Positions 26,058 to 33,939 of a DNA stretch of 36,880 nt are shown here, piece by piece. The number at the start of each line of letters is the position of its first letter. Positions within the stretch are counted from its first letter, which is position 1. A model generated the notes under the pieces. It was not told the origin of the DNA. It saw nothing but the letters and a program-made list of their open reading frames with translations, and did not search any database. The translations under genes and the position numbers were made by a program. The stretch is from Rhizobium laguerreae (GTDB lineage: Bacteria > Pseudomonadota > Alphaproteobacteria > Rhizobiales > Rhizobiaceae), in NCBI RefSeq assembly GCF_002008165.1, contig NZ_MRDM01000007.1, positions 1 to 36,880 of the forward strand, given 5' to 3'.

Positions 26058-26648
26058 TCAGCGCGATCCGTCAAGCTGACTGCCATCTGCACGCATGCCG
26101 GCGATCGTCTCAAGCGCTTCAAAATAAACCGCCAGGTCGCGGGCAGGATCCGCCGGGAGTGCGGCCGCACGAAACACCTTGCCTCCTGTCGCTTCGACCC
26201 CTCCGTCGACCATCAGGTTGTCGGCCATCCCGTGATTTTCGATCGCAATGCCATCCGGTCCGCGTGGGCGCCCGCTCGTCTCATCGATATCGAGCCCCGC
26301 ATACCAGATCGAGCGAACACGCAGACCATAGTCGTCGGGGTGATTGGTATAGGCAAAGACCGCTTTTCCCAGTGCAATCATGAAGCCGATCTCGTAGACC
26401 GTACCCGGATCGGCGCTGACGCCTCGAAAAGGAGTGATGTTGGCAAGGCAGATCTCGGCACGACGCATGGCGTCGTCGTTGCGTGTATAGATCTCTGCGG
26501 CCGTCCGCTTCACCGGCGTCTGGTTTTCGTCGCTGCCGGGACCGGTCGGCTCGAAGCCGAACTGGCGCGCCAATCGGCGTTTCTCGGCCATGATGGGCAT
26601 GGCATCCGGAAGAAAGACTTCCGGGCCGGCAAGATAAATGGTGGTCAT
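26058..26648 (-). CDS. Nucleoside 2-deoxyribosyltransferase-family protein
   Basis: The 196-residue product begins MTTIYLAGPEVFLPDA, the nucleotide-binding start of the family, and has CLANITPFRGVSADPGTVYEIGFMIALGKAVFAY (67-100) with E86 at the position of the catalytic glutamate. Family enzymes move deoxyribose between bases or hydrolyse nucleoside 5'-monophosphates, often in nucleotide salvage or clean-up. AAGGAT lies about 7 nt before the ATG. No salvage genes are next to it. 238 nt of non-coding sequence separate it from the PanE-like gene. Confidence 0.85.
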   Translation of the reverse strand: MTTIYLAGPEVFLPDAMPIMAEKRRLARQFGFEPTGPGSDENQTPVKRTAAEIYTRNDDAMRRAEICLANITPFRGVSADPGTVYEIGFMIALGKAVFAYTNHPDDYGLRVRSIWYAGLDIDETSGRPRGPDGIAIENHGMADNLMVDGGVEATGGKVFRAAALPADPARDLAVYFEALETIAGMRADGSQLDGSR

Positions 26649-27011
26649 CGGTATCCTTCACTCACAAGCAAGACGAGGCGCCGGGGGTAGGGGGCAGCCA
26701 GGCACGTCGTCCATTTCCGACGGAAGCGCGGCAAATGGCAAGCCATGCTGGCAGCCATTGTTCAATTTATTAAGAGCAGTCTGACGAATCCACGTGAACG
26801 GGCAGCTGCCTCAGGCAAAGCGGAGGGGCGTCCAGAGGATCCGTCCTATCTCCGTCATCGAGCAGCCGCCTGATATGGACGGCCCTCAAGGCGGCATCGA
26901 TGCGATGATCGTGGAATGAAAAAGCTTGGGGTTAGCGCCTGTCACCCTTTTGACTCCGGTGGACGAACCGGCCAAAGATGCCGCCTTGGCCAGCATCGTC
27001 GGGAGAGGTTG
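26649..27011. other. Intergenic region of 363 nt
   Basis: The gap lies between two divergent genes and should hold their promoters. It contains a short AT-rich stretch (CAATTTATTAAG near 26762-26773) in otherwise GC-rich sequence. I found no convincing promoter pair, repeat, RNA gene or extra reading frame. The plus-strand hydrolase frame is open from 26916, but the sequence before 27012 does not look coding. Confidence 0.5.
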
Positions 27012-28055
27012 ATGAACGGTCGGATTTTGCCAGCGGGTATTCGAAGAGCCCCAAAGCGGCTCAAATGTCTGTTCCCCGCTTTGGCTGCGCTGATGCTGCT
27101 CGCCTCGGCGGCGGTCGGGCGGGACATTGGGCCGCAAAGCCCGGCCTCGCGCGAGCAGGTCGAAAAACTGGTCGGCCTCTGGAAAGATCACTTTGCCGGC
27201 GCCGATAGCCTGCAGCAGCGGCGAACGGCCTTCAGGACGCTGATGGAGACGACGCCGGGGCCGACGCGCATCCAGGTGCGGCAGGTCGATGCCGACGGCG
27301 TCGACGCCGAGCTGATGTGGCCTGCCCGCCTTCATCACCCGATCGGCCAAAGGGTGATCCTCTATATTCATGGCGGCGGCTTTTCCAGCGGCTCGATTCG
27401 CACACATAGCCTGCTTGCCGGCTCGCTCGCCAAAGCCGCCTCCAGCGACGTTTTTCTCATCGATTATCGGTTGATGCCCGAATATGGCTATCCCGCGCAG
27501 ATCAACGACGCGCTGACCGCCTATCGCTGGCTTCTCGACAATGGCTATCGGAGCGAAAATGTCATCGTGGCCGGAGACGGCGCCGGCGGCAATATCGCGA
27601 TCGAAACGGTGCTGCGGCAGATGCAGGCGGCGAAACCGCTGCCGGCGGCTGTAATTGCGCTCAGCCCCATCACCGATCTTGCCGCGACGGGCGAATCCAT
27701 GACATCAAACGCCGGAAGCGATCCGCTGGTCGGCAAGGACTGGATCGAGACCTTGCGCAAGACCTATCTCCGCAGCCGGTCTCCGACCGATCCCCAGGCG
27801 TCACCGCTCTACGCCGACATGGCCGGCTTTCCGCCGCTGCTGCTGCAGGTCGGCTCCGGCGAAGTCCTGCTGGATGATACGCTACGGCTCGCCGACAAGG
27901 CGCGCCAGGCGGGGGTGGATGTCACCACCGAGGTCTGGCCGGGCATGCCCCATCAATGGCAGCTGTTTCCCTCTCTGCTCGACGATGCCGATCGGTCGAG
28001 CCAGAATATCGCCGAATTTGCGATCCGGCATTTTGCGGACAAACCGCAGGAGTAG
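27012..28055 (+). CDS. Hormone-sensitive-lipase-like alpha/beta hydrolase lacking the catalytic serine
   Basis: The 347-residue protein has an N-terminal hydrophobic segment (LFPALAALMLLASAAV, 20-35), probably a signal peptide or anchor, and the HSL-type core: IHGGGFSSGS (119-128), DYRLMPEYGYPAQINDALTAYRWLL, then the elbow region AGDGAGGN (187-194), acid D288 in GEVLLDD and H314 in GMPHQW. The family motif is GDSAGG; here residue 190 is glycine (codon GGC at 27579-27581), so the nucleophile is missing. Either it is an inactive homologue, it has changed chemistry, or one base (AGC to GGC) is wrong. The start at 27012 follows GGGAGAGG; the open frame begins at 26916. Confidence 0.85.
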   Translation: MNGRILPAGIRRAPKRLKCLFPALAALMLLASAAVGRDIGPQSPASREQVEKLVGLWKDHFAGADSLQQRRTAFRTLMETTPGPTRIQVRQVDADGVDAELMWPARLHHPIGQRVILYIHGGGFSSGSIRTHSLLAGSLAKAASSDVFLIDYRLMPEYGYPAQINDALTAYRWLLDNGYRSENVIVAGDGAGGNIAIETVLRQMQAAKPLPAAVIALSPITDLAATGESMTSNAGSDPLVGKDWIETLRKTYLRSRSPTDPQASPLYADMAGFPPLLLQVGSGEVLLDDTLRLADKARQAGVDVTTEVWPGMPHQWQLFPSLLDDADRSSQNIAEFAIRHFADKPQE

Positions 28056-28097
28056 GGGCGGCAGGACCAGGCGTCCCCTGGCACCTCCGTCATCGCA

Positions 28098-28715
28098 TCA
28101 TTGCGAGCGAGACGGTGACGGCGCCAGAGGCCGCTCGACTTCCCGGCCGACGCTGAGCGCCTTTCGCACATTCGGCTCCAGCCGCTCCATATAGGCGTGG
28201 TCGGGTGCAGCACCCAGCGCATCCAGCATTTTCGAGAAGAAACACCGGGCCGCTGCCGCAGCCGTGACGTCGAAGACATCGGCGTCGCTCAAGCCGTGCT
28301 TTTTTAGCCCGTCTATATCCTGCTGGGTCACCGACGTCGCATCGCGCGCCACCTTGGCGGCAAAAGCCATGATCGCGCGTTCGCCGGCATCGATCGGCGC
28401 CTTCTCCGTCTCGTTGACAACAGCCGTCAGCCCGTCGCTGGTGAAACCCTCGCGCAGCAGCACCGAGCCGTGCGCCAGCATGCAATAGGAGGATTTGAGC
28501 TCCTTGGCTGCCGCCAGCGTCACCAGTTCGTAGCGCCGCAAGCTCATATGACCGCGAATGCTCGAAAGCAGCGCCGCCCAGCTCTCCATCACCTCCGGCC
28601 GATGGCCGAAGGCCCGATACATGTTCGGCAGATAACCATAATTCGCCTCGGCCGACGCATACATCGACGTCGTCTTCTCGCTGGCGGATGCGTTGGGGGT
28701 GTGAATGAAAGCCAT
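28098..28715 (-). CDS. AhpD/carboxymuconolactone decarboxylase-like protein
   Basis: The 205-residue protein contains the CMD/AhpD-like helical core, with E72 and SSYCMLAHGSVLL (75-87). AhpD uses C-x2-C-x3-H; here the first cysteine is replaced by S75 while C78 and H82 remain, as in many peroxidase-related relatives of unknown function. It is therefore unlikely to be a standard disulfide reductase for alkylhydroperoxidase. AGGAGG lies 8 nt before the ATG. It converges with the upstream hydrolase and follows the histidine kinase by 63 nt on the same strand. Confidence 0.85.
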   Translation of the reverse strand: MAFIHTPNASASEKTTSMYASAEANYGYLPNMYRAFGHRPEVMESWAALLSSIRGHMSLRRYELVTLAAAKELKSSYCMLAHGSVLLREGFTSDGLTAVVNETEKAPIDAGERAIMAFAAKVARDATSVTQQDIDGLKKHGLSDADVFDVTAAAAARCFFSKMLDALGAAPDHAYMERLEPNVRKALSVGREVERPLAPSPSRSQ

Positions 28716-28778
28716 GGCATGATCCTCCTCTATTGTGAGAAGGATAGGGTAGATAAGCAGGACAGCAATCCTGAAACG

Positions 28779-30314
28779 TCAGGCAGCGTCATTGGTCGCG
28801 GAAGCGTTACCACTTCTCTTGATCGGAAGAGTTACGGTGAATGTCGATCCGCATCCTCTTGCGCTTCGAACCTCTATCGAGCCGTTGTGCAGTTCGATGA
28901 TCTGCTTCACCAGATTGAGGCCGATACCGGTTCCGGCAATCCCGGTCGAAGTCCGGGCACGAAAATAGCGCTGGAACAGCCGGGGCACGTCTTCGGCATC
29001 GATCCCCACGCCATCATCGCTGATCGAAACTTTGACGTTTCCCGTCTCTGCCCATGCGGTGACGCGAATTTCGGAGGTTCCAGGCGCGTATTTGACGGCA
29101 TTAGAAAGCAGGTTGGTAAAGACCTGTCCTAAAGTCCGGGGATCGGCATCGATGAACTCCGGCAGGCCGTCGATATCCAACACAAAGCTGTGCGATTTTG
29201 CGATCGTCGATTGCCGCTCGCAACAGGTTTTTATCAATGATTTCAATGCGCAGGCGTCGTAGTTGATATCGATCTTGCCGGTATCAAGGCGTCCGGCTGA
29301 CAGGATGCTCTCCATGAGATCGACAATCCGGGTCACCGATGCGCGGATTTGATCGACCTTGTCACTGAGAAATTCGGGCTCGACCGCCCCCCTTTTTCGC
29401 AACAGCCGCTGGGCAGCAGCGTCGATGATGGCAAGCGGGGTCCTGAATTCATGGGATGCCATCGCCACGAACTGCCGTTGCAATTCGTTGATGTTCCGCT
29501 CCTGCGCGAGCATGCGCTCGAGTTCCCGCGCCTGCCGCTCGACTTCCGCCGTGCGGCTCTGCACAGTCGCTTCGAGCTGATCGTGATGCCGGCGCAGCTC
29601 TTCGGCAAGTCGCACGGTCTTTGTAACGTCCTCATGCGTGGCCACGTATCCACCCGTTTGCATCGGATTGTGGGTAATTTTGATAACGCGTCCATCGGCC
29701 AGGACGATGTTCTGGCTGGCCGGCGCGCCGCGTGCTGTCGCTTCGAAGACCACGTCAAAATAGGCGGCGGTATCGGCCGGGCCATTTCCCTCCCGGCTGC
29801 GATAGGCCAGGATATCCACAAGTGGCGTTCCCGGTTGCGTCAGCAGGTCCGGCAGATTGTACATCCGCGCGTAGGAGGCGTTGCACAATATCAGGTTCTT
29901 GGTCGAATCGAACATGCACAGCCCATGCGGCATGTTGCTGAGGGCTGCGTCGAACCGGCGATGTTGTTCGGTCAGGCTGTCTTCGACGCGAATGAGAGTC
30001 GAGATGTCTTCGTAACTGAGGATCCAGCCCCCATCCCGCGATGGGGCGCAGGTCAATGAGACCATCCCTCCATCGGAAAGGGCAAACTGAGACGTCGGCG
30101 CTCCAGCGGCCATCGACCGGCGGGATGCCACTGCACGGCAGTCTGCGGTGCCCGGCAATCCGTCGATATTCATGCCTTTGCGGATAGCGCCGTGCGGAAG
30201 ACCGAGAATATCAAGCGTGCGCGAATTGAAAGCCGTCACCGTACCGGCAGGATCAAGCAGAACAATGCCCTGAGGCAGGCTCTCCAGAATGGATTCAAAC
30301 GAGTGTGACATCAT
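28779..30314 (-). CDS. Soluble PAS-domain sensor histidine kinase
   Basis: The 511-residue protein has two PAS-like domains (about 5-107 and 121-232), a coiled-coil linker (about 235-280) and a complete kinase core: H-box SHEFRTPL with H288, N-box LLSNAVKYAP with N405, G1 DDGVGID, F-box RLFQRYFRAR and G2 GTGIGL. No transmembrane segment is seen, so it senses a cytoplasmic signal. No response regulator or receiver domain is found in this window, making it an orphan kinase here. Two adjacent ATG codons (30314 and 30311) could start it; the ribosome binding site is weak. Confidence 0.93.
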   Translation of the reverse strand: MMSHSFESILESLPQGIVLLDPAGTVTAFNSRTLDILGLPHGAIRKGMNIDGLPGTADCRAVASRRSMAAGAPTSQFALSDGGMVSLTCAPSRDGGWILSYEDISTLIRVEDSLTEQHRRFDAALSNMPHGLCMFDSTKNLILCNASYARMYNLPDLLTQPGTPLVDILAYRSREGNGPADTAAYFDVVFEATARGAPASQNIVLADGRVIKITHNPMQTGGYVATHEDVTKTVRLAEELRRHHDQLEATVQSRTAEVERQARELERMLAQERNINELQRQFVAMASHEFRTPLAIIDAAAQRLLRKRGAVEPEFLSDKVDQIRASVTRIVDLMESILSAGRLDTGKIDINYDACALKSLIKTCCERQSTIAKSHSFVLDIDGLPEFIDADPRTLGQVFTNLLSNAVKYAPGTSEIRVTAWAETGNVKVSISDDGVGIDAEDVPRLFQRYFRARTSTGIAGTGIGLNLVKQIIELHNGSIEVRSARGCGSTFTVTLPIKRSGNASATNDAA

Positions 30315-30572
30315 CCGGCCCTGCTTCAGATCTGGCGCGTTGCACGTATCCTTAGCATTCGTCAGAAACGATAAAGTTTCGCTAATGTCTATCGGTGGGA
30401 ATTGCTCGACGGAAACTGGAGATCCTCCTGTCGTTTTGAGATGGGCGAACCAGCGTTCCAGCGATGTTCAAGCTTGCATCGAGAGGCGTGGGACGGCGCT
30501 CGACCCTCTTCCAACATGTCAACGAATTCGTGGAAAGCCGATATGTTTCGAGAGGGGATCGCGCGCTCGATT

Positions 30573-30899
30573 TTAGCCGAGTTTGGCGAGTTGCTCATCC
30601 AGAACGTCAAGGCTGTCCTCTCCGACCTCGTTGACGTCACTCGGCATGGGCTCACCGGTCTCCTGGTAAACAAGCCAGGCAACATACATGATTGCCGTCG
30701 TCAGCGCGTTCCAGCCGTCTTCGCTGGGCTTGCCAACCGCCTCTGAGAGCCGACGGAGCGTCCCGCGCTCATCGTCGCTGTAGATAAGATCGGAGAAGTA
30801 TCGGCCCGTCAGGCGTCCACCATCACCCCAAGTCCGGATTGGCGACGGCTGCCAAGCGCCGTGCGGCGGCAGATCGATCAACTCGGCGCGCAGTTTCAT
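30573..30899 (-). CDS. Hypothetical protein, 108 residues
   Basis: I do not recognise this protein. It begins MKLRAELIDLPPHGAWQPSPIRTWGDGG, contains a helical central part (GWNALTTAIMYVAWLVYQETGE) and an acidic end (DVNEVGEDSLDVLDEQLAKLG). It has no signal peptide and a net acidic composition. A GGAAG lies about 12 nt before the ATG. Overlapping open frames on the other strand look like noise: they lack ribosome binding sites and protein-like composition. It is isolated between 258 nt and about 370 nt of non-coding sequence. Confidence 0.55.
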   Translation of the reverse strand: MKLRAELIDLPPHGAWQPSPIRTWGDGGRLTGRYFSDLIYSDDERGTLRRLSEAVGKPSEDGWNALTTAIMYVAWLVYQETGEPMPSDVNEVGEDSLDVLDEQLAKLG

Positions 30900-31208
30900 G
30901 TCTCTGTGACTTCCACTGGGTTTGTCGCTGCATCTATTGCGCAGAATAGAAGTCCTTCCTGCTCTTCCTACAAGGTCTTGTCGCTTCGACGGAAATAATG
31001 GACGAGCCCGAATTTTTTACATTTTTGCAGCCAACGCATCTGTCAGTCGTGCGCCACGTACGATTTTCCAGTCAAAAAACATCGACACAGGCTTCTCAGC
31101 GAGGCAATCTTTAGATCGTTCCAATTTCTACGATGAGATTCCGGCGGATGGAAAACGCCAGAAGTGGGCAGGGAATAGCTAGTTCATAACAATCCGTACA
31201 AATTTCCC
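30900..31208. other. AT-richer intergenic region before the lacI-type gene
   Basis: Base composition is clearly more AT-rich than the neighbourhood (runs such as AATTTTTTACATTTTTGC near 31012-31029). A CGTTCCAA at 31117-31124 repeats part of the operator half-site found at 31225-31235. No gene is supported; the short plus-strand frame at 30922-31182 has no coding features. It should contain the promoter of the hypothetical gene (minus). Confidence 0.4.
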
Positions 31209-31238
31209 TTGACATATTTGGAACGTTCCAAATATTTA
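31209..31238 (+). promoter_or_regulatory. Promoter with 22-bp palindromic LacI-type operator
   Basis: A consensus -35 TTGACA (31209-31214) and a -10-like TATTTA (31233-31238), 18 nt apart, enclose a perfect 22-bp palindrome at 31214-31235 with half-sites ATATTTGGAAC and GTTCCAAATAT. The central CG dyad is typical of LacI-family operators. It lies about 33 nt before the start of the LacI-type gene. Binding here would block RNA polymerase, so I infer autorepression of the whole operon. Confidence 0.8.
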
Positions 31239-31270
31239 ACGACCAGTCGACGTTGGCGTCGGGAGGGGAA

Positions 31271-32320
31271 ATGACAAAGGCGCGGGTGACCGTCATCGAC
31301 ATCGCGAAGGCTGCCGGCGTCTCGAAATCGACGGTTTCGCTGGTGCTTCAGGGCTCCTCCCTGGTCAATGAGGGGACGCGTTCCAAGGTCAATGCGGTGA
31401 TGCGCGAGCTGGGCTACGTTTACAATCGCGGCGCAGCCAATCTTCGGCAGGCCGGGGCCAAATCGAGGATCATCGGGGTCGTCGTGAACGACCTGACGAA
31501 CAGCTTCTTTGCGGAGTTGGCAGTCGGCGTCGATACGGTCGTTCAGTCGGCCGGATTCGTGCAGTTCCTGTCGAACACCAGCGAGAGCATCGACAGGCAG
31601 CGCGAGGTTGTCGCATCGATGCGGGAACATGGCATCTCGGGGCTCATCGTGTCGCCGGCGCGCGCCACCGATGCCGCAGATTTCAAGCCACTCGTCGCCG
31701 CAGGGATTCCGGTGGTGGTCGTCGTCAGAAACCTGCCTGGCGCCAAAGTCTCGTCCGTGGTCTCCGACAACCAGGCTGGCATGATGTCTGCGGTCAATCA
31801 CCTGGCTGAGCTCGGTCACAAGCGCATCGCTTTTCTCGGCGGCTTTCCCGACACCGCTGTCTTCGACGACCGCCTTGCCGGTTACCGAAGCGGCATGGAG
31901 GCAGCTGGGCTCGATTATCACCAAGAATTTGTCGTCTCGTCGGCGCCTTCGCGAGCCGGCGGGGTAGAGGCGATCGGAAAAGCAATCGTTCTTGCCGACA
32001 AACCCACGGCAGCCGTCTGCTTCAACGATGCCGTAGCCTTCGGTGTTTGCGACGGATTGCGTGCGCGCCGTCTGGAGCCCGGCTCCGACTTCGCGGTCGT
32101 GGGTTTCGACGACGTCATCGAGGCTCAGGCGGCGGTTCCCGCGCTCACGACGGTTTCGGTCGATCCGCAGGGCATTGGGCGCCGCGGCGCGCAGCTGCTT
32201 CTGAAGCAGATCAATGCGGGCAAGGCCGAGGCGGAGACGGTGACAACAGCGGTTCGGCTGGTTGTTCGCGAGAGCTGCGGGGCCCGCAAGAGCGTAAAAT
32301 CGAAACAGGACTCTGAGTAA
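31271..32320 (+). CDS. LacI-family transcriptional repressor
   Basis: The 349-residue protein has an N-terminal LacI helix-turn-helix (VIDIAKAAGVSKSTVSLVLQG, 8-28), the hinge-helix region (NRGAANLRQAG) and a periplasmic-binding-protein-like ligand domain (IIGVVVNDLTNSFFAELAVGV from 67; FLGGFPDTAVFDDRLAGYRSGM; VVGFDDVIEAQAAVPALTTVSVDPQGIGRRGAQLLL). GGAGGGG at 31262-31268 precedes the ATG at 31271; an in-frame TTG at 31253 is less likely. The stop overlaps the next gene (TAATG). As first gene behind the palindromic promoter it probably controls the following catabolic genes and itself; the inducer is unknown. Confidence 0.95.
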   Translation: MTKARVTVIDIAKAAGVSKSTVSLVLQGSSLVNEGTRSKVNAVMRELGYVYNRGAANLRQAGAKSRIIGVVVNDLTNSFFAELAVGVDTVVQSAGFVQFLSNTSESIDRQREVVASMREHGISGLIVSPARATDAADFKPLVAAGIPVVVVVRNLPGAKVSSVVSDNQAGMMSAVNHLAELGHKRIAFLGGFPDTAVFDDRLAGYRSGMEAAGLDYHQEFVVSSAPSRAGGVEAIGKAIVLADKPTAAVCFNDAVAFGVCDGLRARRLEPGSDFAVVGFDDVIEAQAAVPALTTVSVDPQGIGRRGAQLLLKQINAGKAEAETVTTAVRLVVRESCGARKSVKSKQDSE

Positions 32321-33939
32321 TGCCCATGAAGAAGCATCTCACCCCGACCGAAGCAGCCGCGCTGATCCCGGATGGCGCTGTTGTAACGGTGTCTTCCTCA
32401 AGCGGTCTCGGTTGCCCGGACCTCATGCTGAAGGCGATTGGCGAGCGTTTCGATGCGACCGGCCATCCCCGTGATATCACGACCCTTCATCCGATCGCCG
32501 CCGGCGACATGAGCGGCATCAAGGGCGTCGACCATATCGCCAAGAAGGGGCTGCTCAAGCGCATCATCGGTGGTTCCTATCCGTCCGGTCCATCGTCGTC
32601 AGAGCCGCCGCTGATCTGGCAAATGATCACCAACAACGAAATCCCGGCCTACAACATTCCCTCGGGTATCCTCTTCGATATTCATCGCGAGGCCGCCGCG
32701 AAGCGGCCGGGTGTTCTGACCAAGATCGGCATCGATACGTTCATCGATCCCGAGCGGCAAGGTTGCGCGATGAACGGCCTGGCTTCGGAGCATCCGGTGG
32801 TCAAGCGCGTGCGCTTCGAGGGAGACGACTGGTTGTTCTTTCCCTCGATCGTCCCTGAGGTCGCCATCATCCGCGCCACCACCGCCGACGAACGTGGCAA
32901 CCTGACATACGAGCATGAAGGCGCCTATCTCGGCGGCCTCGATCAGGCGCTTGCCGCACGCAACAATGGTGGCATCGTCATCGCCCAGGTCAAGCGGATC
33001 ACTAAGGAAGGCTCGCTGAAGCCCCATGACGTCCGCGTGCCTGGAATGCTGGTCGATTATGTGGTCGTCGATCCGGAACAGAAGCAGACAACGCAGACGC
33101 AATACGATCCGGCAATTTCCGGGGAGATCTTCCGCCCGCTCGATAGTTTCAGCGTTCCGGAATTCAATGTTCAGAAAGTCATCGCGCGTCGTGTTGCGCA
33201 GGAACTGCAAGCGGGAAGCTGCGTCAATCTCGGCTTCGGCATATCGGCCAACGTGCCGCGAATTCTGCTGGAGGAAGGGCTTCACGGCGCAGTCACCTGG
33301 GTCATCGAGCAAGGCGCGGTCGGTGGGGTGCCGCTGCTCGACTTCGCCTTTGGCTGCGCGTCCAATGCGGACGCCTATATGCCGTCTCCCTATCAGTTCA
33401 CCTATTTCCAGGGTGCAGGCTTCGATGCGTCGCTGCTGTCCTTCCTCGAGATCGGCAAAGACGGTTCGGTCAACGTCTCCAAGCTCTCCTTCCGGCCGCA
33501 CGTGACGGCTGGCGCCGGAGGCTTCGTCGACATCACGGCGCGGGCAAAGAAGATCGTCTTCTCAGGCATGTTCAATGCCGGAGCGAAGCTTGCGATCGCC
33601 GATGGCGCCCTTCTCATTGAGAAGGAAGGCAAGCTGAAGAAGCTCGTGAACGAGGTCGAACATGTCACCTTCAGCGGCAGGCGCGCGATCGAGCAGGGGC
33701 AGGATATCACCTATGTCACCGAGCGGTGCGTGATGAAGCTGACGCCTGGTGGCATCGTCCTCACCGAGATTGCGCCCGGTGTCGATCTCCAGTCCCACAT
33801 CCTCGATCAGTCGGAATTTCCGCTGATCATGGCGCCTGACCTGAAGGTCATGGACGCCGCGCTCTTTGGGGAGGCGAACATCGGCCTGTCCCTTCCAGAA
33901 AAGAGGGCGCGGACACTGGAGGGCAGCTTCCATGGCTAG
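32320..33939 (+). CDS. Family I CoA-transferase (YdiF / acetyl-CoA hydrolase-transferase type)
   Basis: The 539-residue single-chain protein fuses the alpha- and beta-type halves of a family I CoA-transferase. The N-terminal half carries VSSSSGLGCPDLMLKAIGERF and YPSGPSSSEPP; the C-terminal half has CVNLGFGISANVP and the active-site stretch VIEQGAVGGVP with E330, which would form the glutamyl-CoA intermediate. Such enzymes move CoA from acetyl-CoA to short-chain or 3-keto acids. Start ATG 32320 overlaps the repressor stop by one base; ATG 32326 is an alternative. It overlaps the hydratase by eight bases. Confidence 0.93.
   Translation: MPMKKHLTPTEAAALIPDGAVVTVSSSSGLGCPDLMLKAIGERFDATGHPRDITTLHPIAAGDMSGIKGVDHIAKKGLLKRIIGGSYPSGPSSSEPPLIWQMITNNEIPAYNIPSGILFDIHREAAAKRPGVLTKIGIDTFIDPERQGCAMNGLASEHPVVKRVRFEGDDWLFFPSIVPEVAIIRATTADERGNLTYEHEGAYLGGLDQALAARNNGGIVIAQVKRITKEGSLKPHDVRVPGMLVDYVVVDPEQKQTTQTQYDPAISGEIFRPLDSFSVPEFNVQKVIARRVAQELQAGSCVNLGFGISANVPRILLEEGLHGAVTWVIEQGAVGGVPLLDFAFGCASNADAYMPSPYQFTYFQGAGFDASLLSFLEIGKDGSVNVSKLSFRPHVTAGAGGFVDITARAKKIVFSGMFNAGAKLAIADGALLIEKEGKLKKLVNEVEHVTFSGRRAIEQGQDITYVTERCVMKLTPGGIVLTEIAPGVDLQSHILDQSEFPLIMAPDLKVMDAALFGEANIGLSLPEKRARTLEGSFHG

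Noticed and set aside
26916..27011. Upstream start for the HSL-like hydrolase
   Set aside because: The extra 32 residues are Arg/Cys/Gly-rich and unlike a protein start; ATG 27012 follows GGGAGAGG and leads directly to the hydrophobic segment.
30402..30746. Plus-strand frame of 114 codons overlapping the unknown gene at 30573-30899
   Set aside because: It lacks a ribosome binding site and its composition is less protein-like than the minus-strand frame, which has an upstream GGAAG.
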